37,801 nt of DNA from Cyclobacteriaceae bacterium (GCA_022841475.1 JALHRJ010000042.1:1-37801), one strand, 5' to 3'. Counted from the first letter of the stretch, positions 28,201-34,365 are shown. The notes: a model not told the origin generated them from the sequence alone. Program-made: numbers and translations.

Positions 28201-29095
28201 ATTCCGTACTTTCAGGTCAAGCTTGACCGAAACCGACATTGTTAAAATTCAATACCATACTACGTTTCCAGCAGCAGATCCGATCGCTAAACAGAATGTA
28301 AGCGATCCCAATGCACGCGCTGCTTTTTATGGAATAACGCAACTTCCTAAAGCATACATCGATGGCTATTCCAATGGAGACTTTATAGGCACGTGGTCCG
28401 ATCCATATTATGACCTACGCACTTTAAATACAGCAAAAGTTGAATTGTCTGGCGCGGTAACAGTGTCGGAAAACACAATCAATGGAGTGTTAGAAGTAAA
28501 AATCAATGGATCGGTAGCCGTAATTGCCAATGATACAATCCATGCCGGAAAATACAATGTAATGGTTGCTGTTATTGAAAGGAACGTGAATAGTGAAGAT
28601 TATATATTACGAAAAATGTTACCTGGTTCATCGGGGACCTCATTACCTGCCTTAGCACAGAATGGCACCTTTAATTTAACATTTGATTGGGTTCCTGATT
28701 CACGAATGGTGAGCGATGGAACCAACCTCAAGGTGGTTGCTTTCGTGCAGGAATTACAGAATAGAAAAGATATTATTCAAGCTCACCTTATAGATGTTCC
28801 CGATCTCACCACCGTGACTGGCATTGAATCGATCATGAGTGATCAGATAACAATCTACCCCAACCCCGCCAACGAAAGCTTTGTGATTGAGCTACCGGCA
28901 AAAACAGAAACCCGGTTGTCGGTAAATCTGATAGATCCGGTTGGCAGACCTGTGCAAGAAGTGTTCTTCGAAAAAGGAGAACAACGTAAAACGGTAAACA
29001 CTCAAGAACTGGCCGGTGGTATTTACATTGTGCAAATCGGGGCCGGTAAATCTGGTGCGATCCGGAAGAAGGTGATGGTGGTGCATAAACAATAA
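22280..29095 (+). CDS. Giant T9SS-secreted surface protein with Ig-like, CBM5/12-like, PKD and Omp28-like regions
   Basis: 2271 residues. A signal peptide (about 1-22, ending AYG) is followed by three tandem Ig-like repeats of about 105 residues (26-339), with recurring VNQAGSQSDP, FSEAVTGFTNSDV and DGTVIVSIPANGAQDAAGN. A Big_5/SbsA-like Ig domain (about 340-455) begins PTITSLNPADDASSVAISGTFVITFSKNV. Two modules near 953-992 and 1075-1125 have the aromatic spacing of CBM5/12 carbohydrate-binding domains. Two PKD-like domains lie near 1600-1740 (TYTWNFEGQP, AQWDFGDATN). A jelly-roll-like part (VLQYSVDGGQTWPTLG) and an Omp28-like stretch (KIQYHTTFPAADP... AAFYGITQLPKAYIDGY) come next. The last 75 residues (IYPNPANESFVIEL ... 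LAGGIYIVQI) are a type A T9SS sorting domain. It is therefore exported across the outer membrane and attached or released. Last gene of the operon; a strong hairpin follows. Confidence 0.88.
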   Translation: MKKYYLIRLFILFVFSSTVAYGVSPSVTVTAPAGPTNSSSLIFIVNFSESVTGFDNNTTTDLLINQTTGGTLSAAVSGIGADYTVTITGMTGTGTVSLTIRAGAAQNGTAEDNVVSNLASVDYDDIAPTVTINQSGSQSDPSNSTSVLFTAVFSEPVLGFTNSDITLGGTAGATTAVVSTSDNITWTVTVTGMTSDGTVTASIPASAANDPAGNSSDASSSTDNSVTVDITRPTVTVNQAGSQSDPTAGNSIEFTAIFSEAVTGFTNSDVSISGTAGATTSNVNSGDGGITWTITVTGVTSDGTVIVSIPANGAQDAAGNNNFASSSTDNSVTRDTAPPTITSLNPADDASSVAISGTFVITFSKNVQISSTGGVTGSQDLIEFYDGGSVQYSISRANVGGTIVISGNTATLTLPSSLDLGTAYNIRIGSKVFSDLIGNDFVGISNSTTWNFTTTTGAIINNAASSKCSGPFTPLTNITITEDAADNIQGFDNDSRTLTLGFSGPGFVLDPTSIPTVSFTPGRDIQSISGIALNFTSLSFTVNFVNVSNNQQTRDDLDAITISGLKITYDGSSTTPVYIVKTGGTINIQGVVNNTTQFATLNSGTTSVAPTLSTTDLTYCLNENIAATTILANAVGGATYRWYSDAGLTTLLTTGNPVNVSTGLGISSASAQDYTRYLTLTEAGKCESNALTIAIKVAPLPGADAGADQTVANGNTEVCSDQQISLGGSPTLTTLPIAGAYTYAWSSVPAITISNVSNPTVAINNTTGINAAYVFNLTITDPNGCIGFDSKNVDVKTALIPTLTQPNSTVFSTNTAPQLLDANPSGGVFSGIGVTQTGPTTYRFSAASAYNNTQPLPQNFPIKYTVTSGGCTVTDFPIATMTLSNQLFTEIVAQYCSSERPTAGSLASIPPSQFQLKANVNSLATLNNSVNNWNNSTRFYYAPNIGAAWRGDWLSFGTYNANDYVRYNNEIYRAVNAIAFSLANPASSGDWVLTNLLKVDFNGTVRNFYEGFYGPNTNGKTVVKKSSTYTVSTETFNYYEMLTNINYSQKPSADYMYPAFYMEFITATDIRIMMQWNPSNYYYPNDVVYFGGIFYKQILTYDIFPSWTIGTQPNINPAVWQAIGTTFDTGYEFSEGGASGVFATGQFVTINKNPTVQFTGLTSGLVNAAEFCASNASYVLKGVVSGIAGDITGAGNFDMSYDGSTFTPKPGLNNAAPAPGNATFDPLAAYNSHTSLGNVRPFYIRYLHDPGTKGSTDQACIGSTVQSINVNLPPSVSFSTAPPDGTLFCPSDPAVDLVMNGTSTSAFTIALTGPGVSDQGSGNGKFDPGTAIASLQTINNTTYDYANRPINFNYINAQITDANGCVGQISKPLTVNPIPPATVALFNPNVCYTGIPFVIDGGQINGFYNVIYKDVTNTETFGSLVSPQPDLTFDPKLFFDNAVALGANPLATLSYDVVYTTFDPDQCQQSLAPITVKIAPQIPVTIAGLNDLEEFCSNLTPAREVVLSPEGGILTIERNGSSIPTPPIVNGKFTFSNIPLAGGDYLFEYDVITGNGCSNPTNVNVTVHPSPVASFLAPPKCEGDLIDFNADGTFNNNAVPTYTWNFEGQPVIGQNTQYKFSGTGTYSVNLLVTYPPAGTSNTVCSSQSTLDQFVGLIPRVDFDVTDVCLGDATQFEYSDEVTTISEAQWDFGDATNLAFGSVNLDVPPAPTTSGTYGNPIHSFASAGNYTVTLTGRTSAPTGSCTNSKTKVVSILQYLPAAPGDIYSMKALNGEDGFWVPEDKNGNSTWEFAPPNGSIISSPQSAWVTNSSGNYNSNDQSYVNSPCLDISAFSRPLISMQYWINTPVSDGAVLQYSVDGGQTWPTLGSLINNFSSGQNWYNIVGISSGPGGQTNFGWSKNNMDDWQIAKHSLDTILVRQKVRFRLAFSSVNSLNTPTFEGFAFNDIKIEDRNRTILAENFTNLNVNNAGVNNTRFRTFRSSLTETDIVKIQYHTTFPAADPIAKQNVSDPNARAAFYGITQLPKAYIDGYSNGDFIGTWSDPYYDLRTLNTAKVELSGAVTVSENTINGVLEVKINGSVAVIANDTIHAGKYNVMVAVIERNVNSEDYILRKMLPGSSGTSLPALAQNGTFNLTFDWVPDSRMVSDGTNLKVVAFVQELQNRKDIIQAHLIDVPDLTTVTGIESIMSDQITIYPNPANESFVIELPAKTETRLSVNLIDPVGRPVQEVFFEKGEQRKTVNTQELAGGIYIVQIGAGKSGAIRKKVMVVHKQ
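22355..23296 (+). repeat. Three tandem coding repeats (Ig-like), about 309-318 bp each
   Basis: Units run 22355-22663, 22664-22978 (315 bp) and 22979-23296 (318 bp). The second and third are clearly similar at DNA level (AATCAAAGTGGATCACA versus AATCAAGCCGGATCACA at the same position); the first is diverged. They encode Ig-like domains, and the frame is kept by multiples of three. Confidence 0.75.
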
Positions 29096-29103
29096 GAACA
29101 TTC

Positions 29104-29148
29104 GCAACAGATTCACAGATATTCCATCTGTGAATCTGTTGCTTTCTC
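29104..29148. terminator. Strong hairpin terminator between convergent genes
   Basis: Perfect 17-bp stem: left arm 29104-29120, right arm 29126-29142, loop ATTCC. On the plus strand it is followed by TTTCTCT. It lies 9 bases after the stop of the giant gene and 6 bases before the end of the PIN toxin gene, so it probably ends both transcripts. Confidence 0.75.
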
Positions 29149-29561
29149 TATACATACTTATTCAAAAAAGTCTTTGCATCCAGCACTTCCAGCTCAGAAA
29201 AAAAGAAATCGTCACCATCTTGTGTAATAATGCATTTACACATGGCTCCTTTGGCTGAATAATATTCAAGCCCATCTTCAAAATCCTTGATAGCCTTGTT
29301 GGCAATGGTTTTAAAAACAACATCCTCATCGGTTGTAGTAACCTTCATGTGTTCGGCCAGTAATGCGATTTTTTTTCTTGCCATCGCACCACCTGATTTC
29401 TTCTCCGCAAAATAAAATGCAATAGCGAGGCAAATAGGAGAAGTATAAATTTCAAAACCTGATTTATCAGCCAGGCTCAGTAGCTTCGCTGCATAGGGAA
29501 ACAAGGGGTATTCTTTGTTTAAAACCGTAACAAGAATATTAGCATCGAGAAAAATTTTCAT
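29148..29561 (-). CDS. PIN-domain toxin, probable endoribonuclease
   Basis: 137 residues, one PIN domain. The acidic residues expected at the metal site are visible: Asp6 in MKIFLDANIL, a Glu in FYFAEKK, Asp residues in IKDFEDGLEYYSA, and Asp in ITQDGDDF. PIN toxins cut RNA and are held inactive by the antitoxin encoded with them. The start codon overlaps the antitoxin stop (ATGA, 29558-29561), the usual order with antitoxin first. RNA target unknown. Confidence 0.85.
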   Translation of the reverse strand: MKIFLDANILVTVLNKEYPLFPYAAKLLSLADKSGFEIYTSPICLAIAFYFAEKKSGGAMARKKIALLAEHMKVTTTDEDVVFKTIANKAIKDFEDGLEYYSAKGAMCKCIITQDGDDFFFSELEVLDAKTFLNKYV

Positions 29562-29815
29562 TTCTTCGATTTGAAGAATTCTGTTTTCAACGATTTGCGG
29601 CTACTTCTTTTGGTTTTATAAACAGCCGCTCCTTCCGCCACCTGATTAACCCAATTTGATACCGGCATTTCTTCCAGGGTTTGGTGTGCATGGCTTGTTA
29701 TCCGGTCATAGAGATATTCGGTTAACCGCGATAAACTAATGTTCTTTTCATCCGCAAATTTTTTTGCCCGGCTGATTACTTCCGCATTAAAACTTAAGGT
29801 TACTTTGGCATCCAT
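29558..29815 (-). CDS. Ribbon-helix-helix-like antitoxin (DUF6364-like)
   Basis: 85 residues. The N-terminal MDAKVTLSFNAEVISRAKKFADEKNISLSRLTEYLYDRI has the strand-helix-helix layout of RHH DNA-binding antitoxins. The C-terminal half is basic and probably unfolded (KTKRSSRKSLKTEFFKSKK), the part that would wrap the PIN toxin. First gene of a two-gene operon with a 4-base overlap. Palindromes in its promoter indicate autoregulation. The DUF6364 name is from memory of similar PIN partners and less certain than the antitoxin role. Confidence 0.8.
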   Translation of the reverse strand: MDAKVTLSFNAEVISRAKKFADEKNISLSRLTEYLYDRITSHAHQTLEEMPVSNWVNQVAEGAAVYKTKRSSRKSLKTEFFKSKK

Positions 29816-29816
29816 G

Positions 29817-29860
29817 ATAAATCATTTATACGGCAAACTTAATATTTTTATACGTATAAA
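29817..29860 (-). promoter_or_regulatory. Operator-promoter of the PIN toxin-antitoxin operon
   Basis: A 14-bp perfect palindrome TTTATACGTATAAA (29847-29860) and a 13-bp palindrome ATAAATCATTTAT (29817-29829, directly before the antitoxin ATG) flank a minus-strand -7 element TAAGTTTG (29841-29834, exact TAnnTTTG fit). The half-site TTTATACG (29825-29832) and the direct repeat ATAAATCATT (29817-29826, 29856-29865) link the two sites. Likely RHH antitoxin binding sites. Confidence 0.65.
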
Positions 29861-30034
29861 TCATTGCCCTGTTTACTTTTGAAGATGAGGTATAGGACCG
29901 ATGTAATGCGATTGAACAAAATCATCAATTTTGAGTCAAATTAAGGGTTATTTCTTTACCGAGGTCAGTTTCAAATGTAAGTTCCTTTGTCTAATTTGTA
30001 CGATTAAAATTCAGTTTAACCCCGGTCTATAGGT

Positions 30035-30853
30035 ATGGAAATGTTTCTCAAAGCCGACACCTGGCTTGCCTTGCTTACGCTCTGTTTTCTCGAAATCGTA
30101 TTGGGTATTGACAACATCATTTTCATTTCTATTGTCTCAAACAAACTGCCGGAAGAACAGCGGGCCAAAGCCCGCAACGTAGGCTTGTTTCTCGCCATGT
30201 TTGTTCGCATTGTTTTGTTGCTCTGCATTACCTGGATCATCGGCTTTGTAGAACCTTTATTTACCGTGCCCGCCAACTTCCTGATTAAACATGATATGGC
30301 GTTTAGCGGCAAAGATTTGATTCTCGGTTTTGGTGGCTTATTCCTGATTGCCAAAAGCACATTGGAAATTAATCACGAGATGGAGGGTGATGAGGAGGAA
30401 GAGGAAACCGTAAAAGCCCTCGGCCCCACCTTTGCCGCTACCATTGTGCAGATTATCCTACTGGATATAATTTTCTCATTCGATTCCATTTTAACAGCGG
30501 TGGGTATTGTACCGCCCGAACAAGTGGCGATCATGATCATTGCGGTGATTGTTTCCATTATCGTGATGATGTTTTTCTCGGGCTCCATCAGCAACTTTAT
30601 CAAAGATCATCCCTCCATGGAAGTACTCGCCCTCGGCTTCCTCATCCTGATTGGATTCACCCTGCTGCTGGAAGGGCTGCATCAGGAAATCCCGAAAGGC
30701 TATATCTACTTTGCAGTTGCTTTCTCTTTATTAATTGAATTTACGAACATCCGGGTTCGTAAAAAGCGTAAGAAAAAGTCCAAGCCTGTGGAATTGAAGA
30801 AAGGTTACAACGAAGAAGAAAGGAAAGAAGCTGTTGGAGAGCTCAACAAATAA
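30035..30853 (+). CDS. TerC-family integral membrane protein
   Basis: 272 residues, about seven hydrophobic segments. The TerC signatures are LEIVLGIDNIIFISIVSNKLPEEQRAKARNVG in the first helices and IVQIILLDIIFSFDSILTAVG in the middle, each with acidic residues within the membrane thought to bind divalent metal. An acidic loop (EMEGDEEEEETVKALGP) and a strongly basic C-terminal tail (VRKKRKKKSKP) face the cytoplasm by the positive-inside rule. TerC-type proteins are linked to manganese export and to metallation of exported proteins; no other tellurite-resistance genes are nearby, so a general Mn role is likelier than tellurite resistance. The 219-base gap upstream holds the antitoxin promoter on the left; no good promoter match for terC was found in it. 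Confidence 0.9.
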   Translation: MEMFLKADTWLALLTLCFLEIVLGIDNIIFISIVSNKLPEEQRAKARNVGLFLAMFVRIVLLLCITWIIGFVEPLFTVPANFLIKHDMAFSGKDLILGFGGLFLIAKSTLEINHEMEGDEEEEETVKALGPTFAATIVQIILLDIIFSFDSILTAVGIVPPEQVAIMIIAVIVSIIVMMFFSGSISNFIKDHPSMEVLALGFLILIGFTLLLEGLHQEIPKGYIYFAVAFSLLIEFTNIRVRKKRKKKSKPVELKKGYNEEERKEAVGELNK

Positions 30854-30871
30854 GGTTAATGTGTGCTGGTG

Positions 30872-31396
30872 ATGGAAGAATTACGGTATCCGATTGGAAA
30901 ATTTACGGCTGAACAAACTCATACAAAAGAAGAAGTGGATGCATTCATTCAACGCATCCAGTCCCTTCCTCAAAAACTAGAATCAGCCATTCAGGGCTTA
31001 TCTGATGATCAATTAGACACACCTTATCGCGAAGGCGGTTGGACCGTTCGGCAGGTAGTGCATCATGTTGCTGATAGTCATATGAACGCCTACATCCGGG
31101 TGAAATGGATGCTGACAGAAAATACTCCCGTTATCAAAGCGTATGATGAAAAGTTATGGGCGGAAACGGGTGAAACGAAAGCTAATCCTGAATTATCAAT
31201 TTTATTAATTAAGGCCCTGCACGCTAAGTGGAGCTCACTATTAAAATCATTAGACTCAGTTCAATTAAAAAAAGAGTTTATCCACCCGGAAACAAAAAAG
31301 AATGTAGCGCTACATAATCTTATGGGTATGTATGCCTGGCATGGTGAGCATCACCTTGCGCACATCACAGAACTAAAAAAGCGCATGCACTGGTAG
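30872..31396 (+). CDS. YfiT/BstA-like DinB-fold thiol transferase (putative metal-dependent hydrolase)
   Basis: 174 residues from ATG 30872. A GTG at 30863 in the same frame would add three residues, but the protein then lacks the family start EELRYPIGKF. It resembles B. subtilis YfiT throughout: LDTPYREGGWTVRQVVHHVADSHMNAYIRVK and the C-terminal YAWHGEHHLAHITELKKRMHW. The three metal-ligand His are in HHVADSH and WHGEHHLAH. DinB-fold enzymes of this group transfer low-molecular-weight thiols such as bacillithiol; the thiol used here is not shown. It follows terC by 18 bases and the next gene starts 2 bases later. Confidence 0.85.
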   Translation: MEELRYPIGKFTAEQTHTKEEVDAFIQRIQSLPQKLESAIQGLSDDQLDTPYREGGWTVRQVVHHVADSHMNAYIRVKWMLTENTPVIKAYDEKLWAETGETKANPELSILLIKALHAKWSSLLKSLDSVQLKKEFIHPETKKNVALHNLMGMYAWHGEHHLAHITELKKRMHW

Positions 31397-31398
31397 GT

Positions 31399-32343
31399 AT
31401 GGTGCCCTATCAACCACCGGCTATCCTTTTTGCCAGTCATCTTGAAACTATTTATCCGGCCCTCTTCCGCAAGGTATCTGGCGTGAACTATGAGCGCGAG
31501 CGGATCACCACACCCGATCATGATTTTCTTGATCTGGACTGGCTAAAACAAGGCGCTGAAAAGCTTATCATCATCTCGCACGGACTGGAGGGAAATAGCG
31601 ACCGGGCGTATATACGCGGTATGGCCAAGATCTTCTACAATCATGGCTATGATGTGCTGGCCTGGAACTACCGGGGATGCAGTGGTGAGATGAATCGGAA
31701 AATTCGCTTTTACCATAGTGGTGCTACCGATGATCTGGACTTCACCATTCGTCACGCAGCCACACTCGGATATAAAGAAATTAATCTGATAGGCTTTAGT
31801 CTGGGTGGAAATCTCACACTCAAATACATGGGCGAACAAGGTGCTCAGCTTCCTACTCAAATTAAGAAGGCAGTGGCATTCTCTGTTCCACTCAACCTGA
31901 AAACGAGTTGTGAAATAATCTCAGCCCCGTCAAACTGGATTTATTCGCAACGGTTTCTCAAAAGCCTTACTAAGAAAGTCATTGATAAATCAAAATTGAT
32001 TTCGGAACTGGATACCACACCATTAAGTCGTGTGAAGACGTTGCTTGAATTTGATGATGCCTTTACAGCACCCATCCATGGATTCAAAAATGCTGTCGAC
32101 TATTATGAACAATGCAGTGCTATCCGGTTTCTTACCACTATTCAACGGCCTGCGTTGATAGTCAATGCACTCAACGATCCATTTCTAAGTCCTGAATGTT
32201 ATCCGGCCCAGTTTTCTGAGCATCCCTACCTAACCTTTGAGTACCCAAAGCGTGGCGGACATGTTGGTTTCACGCTATTCGCAAAAAATGGTTTATATTG
32301 GTCCGAACTCAGAGCGTTGAAATTTATTCAAGATACTTTATGA
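31399..32343 (+). CDS. YheT-family alpha/beta hydrolase
   Basis: 314 residues. Start region PPAILFASHLETIYPALFRKV is typical of the YheT/EMB8 group. The catalytic triad is visible: nucleophile Ser in IGFSLGGNLTLKY (near residue 134), Asp in NALNDPFLSP (near 259) and His in KRGGHVGF (near 288); the oxyanion-hole region is ISHGLEGNSDRAYIRG. Carboxylesterase-like; natural substrate unknown. It is 2 bases after the YfiT-like gene and overlaps the SRAP gene by 4 bases (ATGA), so translation is probably coupled. Confidence 0.9.
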   Translation: MVPYQPPAILFASHLETIYPALFRKVSGVNYERERITTPDHDFLDLDWLKQGAEKLIIISHGLEGNSDRAYIRGMAKIFYNHGYDVLAWNYRGCSGEMNRKIRFYHSGATDDLDFTIRHAATLGYKEINLIGFSLGGNLTLKYMGEQGAQLPTQIKKAVAFSVPLNLKTSCEIISAPSNWIYSQRFLKSLTKKVIDKSKLISELDTTPLSRVKTLLEFDDAFTAPIHGFKNAVDYYEQCSAIRFLTTIQRPALIVNALNDPFLSPECYPAQFSEHPYLTFEYPKRGGHVGFTLFAKNGLYWSELRALKFIQDTL

Positions 32344-33038
32344 TCGAACGTTATTCGATCCCGGCCACGATTGCCCAACTCATAGAACGTTTTCAAATAG
32401 AAGACTCACCGCCCTATAAACCAAAATACAATGCGGCTCCGGCACACTTGTTACCGGTAATCACGCACGAGAGCCCGCAAGGACTCTCCTACTTTTATTG
32501 GGGCACGGCACCCCAGTGGGCCCGGAATAAAACAGTCGCTGAACGAATTATAAACACCCGCGCTGAAGTGATTGGGGAAAAACCTGTGTTAAAAAAAAAT
32601 CTGATGCGTCATCGGTGCATCATCCCGGCTGATGGATTTTATGCTTGGAAAAAGGTCGGAAAAAAAACTTCCATTCCCTGGCGCTTCGTTCCAAAATCAA
32701 AAAAGTTAATCTCCTTCGCAGGACTGTGGGAAGAATTTGATGATCCGGATGGAAATGCATTTCATACGTTCTCGCTAATTACATTGCCAGCAAACGAACC
32801 AGTTGCTGCAGTAACGGAGCGAATGCCGGTAATCTTTAGTAGATCAGAAGAAGAAATCTGGTTGAACAAAAATTCGAAAGAGGAAGCTCTTTTAAAATTG
32901 TTAAAACAATTTCCATCCACAGATCTGGAAGGCTATACCGTTTCTCATGGAATCATTTCTACGGAAGTTGAACGTGCCTCACTGATTTTGCCAGCTCCAG
33001 CAACTGATCAGTTTGGAAACTTAACGTTGTTTGATTAA
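32340..33038 (+). CDS. SRAP-domain (YedK/HMCES-like) protein, probably catalytically inactive
   Basis: 232 residues from ATG 32340, which overlaps the previous stop as ATGA. A longer frame from 32298 would run 46 bases into the hydrolase gene and is rejected. The SRAP fold is clear: ERYSIPATIAQLIERF, KYNAAPAHLLPVI, WGTAPQWA, INTRAEVIGEKP, HRCIIPADGFYAWKK, FAGLWEEF and ERMPVIF. Active SRAP proteins begin Met-Cys and use Cys2 to cross-link abasic sites, with conserved Asn, Glu and His. Here position 2 is Ile, the Glu of GFYEW is Ala102 and the His of the HxRMP motif is Thr159; Asn72 remains. The abasic-site cross-link and the proposed autoprocessing should therefore be lost. It may still bind DNA ends or single-stranded DNA. 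No frameshift or stop, so it is under selection for something. Confidence 0.85.
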   Translation: MIERYSIPATIAQLIERFQIEDSPPYKPKYNAAPAHLLPVITHESPQGLSYFYWGTAPQWARNKTVAERIINTRAEVIGEKPVLKKNLMRHRCIIPADGFYAWKKVGKKTSIPWRFVPKSKKLISFAGLWEEFDDPDGNAFHTFSLITLPANEPVAAVTERMPVIFSRSEEEIWLNKNSKEEALLKLLKQFPSTDLEGYTVSHGIISTEVERASLILPAPATDQFGNLTLFD

Positions 33039-33042
33039 TGTA

Positions 33043-33468
33043 TTAGCCTAGTTTGAATACAAAGGGCATAACCATTCTCACTTTAACATTTTGACCATCC
33101 TTAATTCCTGGCTTCCATTTTAGTTTAGTCTTTTTAAACGCCTCCAGGGCTGCATCATCACACCCGTGCCCTATTCCTCTTTCAATTCCGGTATCTATTA
33201 TTTCTCCTGCTTTGTCTACAACAAAATAAATGAAAACTCTTCCCTCAATTCCATTTTTTCTTGCTTCAGCAGGATACTTAATACCAGCACTCCACTTTTT
33301 ATAAAGTTCGGCCATTCCTATTTCAGGTTCTGGTGTTTCTTCTACATCCATGAATGAGTAGATGGTATCTTGATTAATGATAGCGCCATTGTGAAATGAT
33401 ATTGCAACATTAGCAACTCCAAATACGAGAAGTAATAAAAGAAATATACTTCTACTTACCCTGTTCAA
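33043..33468 (-). CDS. TonB C-terminal domain protein
   Basis: 141 residues. An N-terminal hydrophobic segment (IFLLLLLVFGVANVAIS) is a signal anchor or signal peptide. Residues about 55-141 form a TonB-C domain: YKKWSAGIKYPAEARKNGIEGRVFIYFVVDKAGEIID, then DDAALEAFKKTKLKWKPGIKDGQNVKVRMVMPFVF. It lacks the Pro-rich spacer of a full TonB, as is common in small Bacteroidota TonB-C proteins whose partner is unknown. It ends 5 bases from the convergent SRAP gene and lies 36 bases downstream of the lipoprotein gene on the same strand, so it may be co-transcribed with it. Confidence 0.82.
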   Translation of the reverse strand: MNRVSRSIFLLLLLVFGVANVAISFHNGAIINQDTIYSFMDVEETPEPEIGMAELYKKWSAGIKYPAEARKNGIEGRVFIYFVVDKAGEIIDTGIERGIGHGCDDAALEAFKKTKLKWKPGIKDGQNVKVRMVMPFVFKLG

Positions 33469-33504
33469 TTGCTTAATGATTATAATATTGTTTAGGTCCT
33501 TTAA

Positions 33505-34341
33505 TTAAAACCCGTCATCCTCTTCCTTCTTGGCAGGATCTTCTTTCTTTTCGGGATCCGTTGACTCAACCTTAGGTTTCTTTTTAAACAGTCCACCCAG
33601 GAATTTCTTTTTGGGTTTAGCTGCGGTTGAATCAGGCACTACTGATTCATCCACCACATCTACAGACGTGGAATCTTGCTTGTTCTTTTTCTTAAACAAA
33701 TTCTTAAAGAATCCACCTTTTGCTTTTTTCGATGATTTTTTAGAAGCCGCCTTTGCCGCCCCTTCTTCCATCATGGCGGCACGCACATCAGGTAACACCA
33801 ACACATCCCGGAAATACCACATGTAGATATCCTGGTCCATGTTGTATTTCTCTTTGGTTTTTGTAATGGCATATACACTGTCCACCGCGGGTATGGTTGT
33901 GGCATCCTGTGCCGTAAGGGTATCGGTTATGCTTCGGGCCGCACTATCCAATTCACTTTTTATATCCAATGAATCCGGCTTCTTCGGATATACAGGCTTC
34001 ATCTCTACGGTTCGAAGGGACCTCAGCGCTTGCTTATAAGTCTTTTCAGGGAGCAACAAATAACGTCCCTTTTTTGAACGCCTTACCTGGGGTAATGCCG
34101 GCCCTTTCATCGCATCGCTTTTTAACCATGTTGAGTCTCGTGGAGGCAGGGTGATGGTTTTACTGTTGGAGGCCAACACTTCTCTAGGCTGCGTTGGGTT
34201 CTCATTGTAATAGACAAATTTCTCGCGTTGCGTGGGCTTATCGTAGATGAATGCACTCTGGTAAGCAGGGCAAATAAGGCGCTGCGTACAGGAACCCAGT
34301 ACTAAAAGAAGTGCTACACTTGGTATTAAAGCCCGGGTCAT
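33505..34341 (-). CDS. Predicted lipoprotein with repeated basic FKKK motifs
   Basis: 278 residues from ATG 34341. A TTG at 34368 in frame would add nine residues but lies inside a good -7 element, so it is rejected. The N-terminus MTRALIPSVALLLVLGSC is a lipoprotein signal with lipobox LGSC. The middle part contains YQSAFIYDKPTQREKFVYYN. The last third holds two related Lys-rich units, GGFFKNLFKKKNKQDST and FLGGLFKKKPKVEST, each followed by an acidic/Ser-Thr stretch, and the C-terminus is strongly acidic and basic by turns. No family recognised. Probably an envelope protein of unknown role. Confidence 0.7.
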   Translation of the reverse strand: MTRALIPSVALLLVLGSCTQRLICPAYQSAFIYDKPTQREKFVYYNENPTQPREVLASNSKTITLPPRDSTWLKSDAMKGPALPQVRRSKKGRYLLLPEKTYKQALRSLRTVEMKPVYPKKPDSLDIKSELDSAARSITDTLTAQDATTIPAVDSVYAITKTKEKYNMDQDIYMWYFRDVLVLPDVRAAMMEEGAAKAASKKSSKKAKGGFFKNLFKKKNKQDSTSVDVVDESVVPDSTAAKPKKKFLGGLFKKKPKVESTDPEKKEDPAKKEEDDGF

Positions 34342-34365
34342 TCCAAACGGATTGATCACAATCAA

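Noticed and set aside
30035..30853. Tellurite-resistance operon
   Set aside because: Only a TerC-family membrane protein is present, with no terD/terB-type genes beside it.
32298..32342. Longer start for the SRAP gene
   Set aside because: It would overlap the hydrolase gene by 46 bases and adds residues not seen in SRAP proteins; ATG 32340 gives the usual start and an ATGA overlap.
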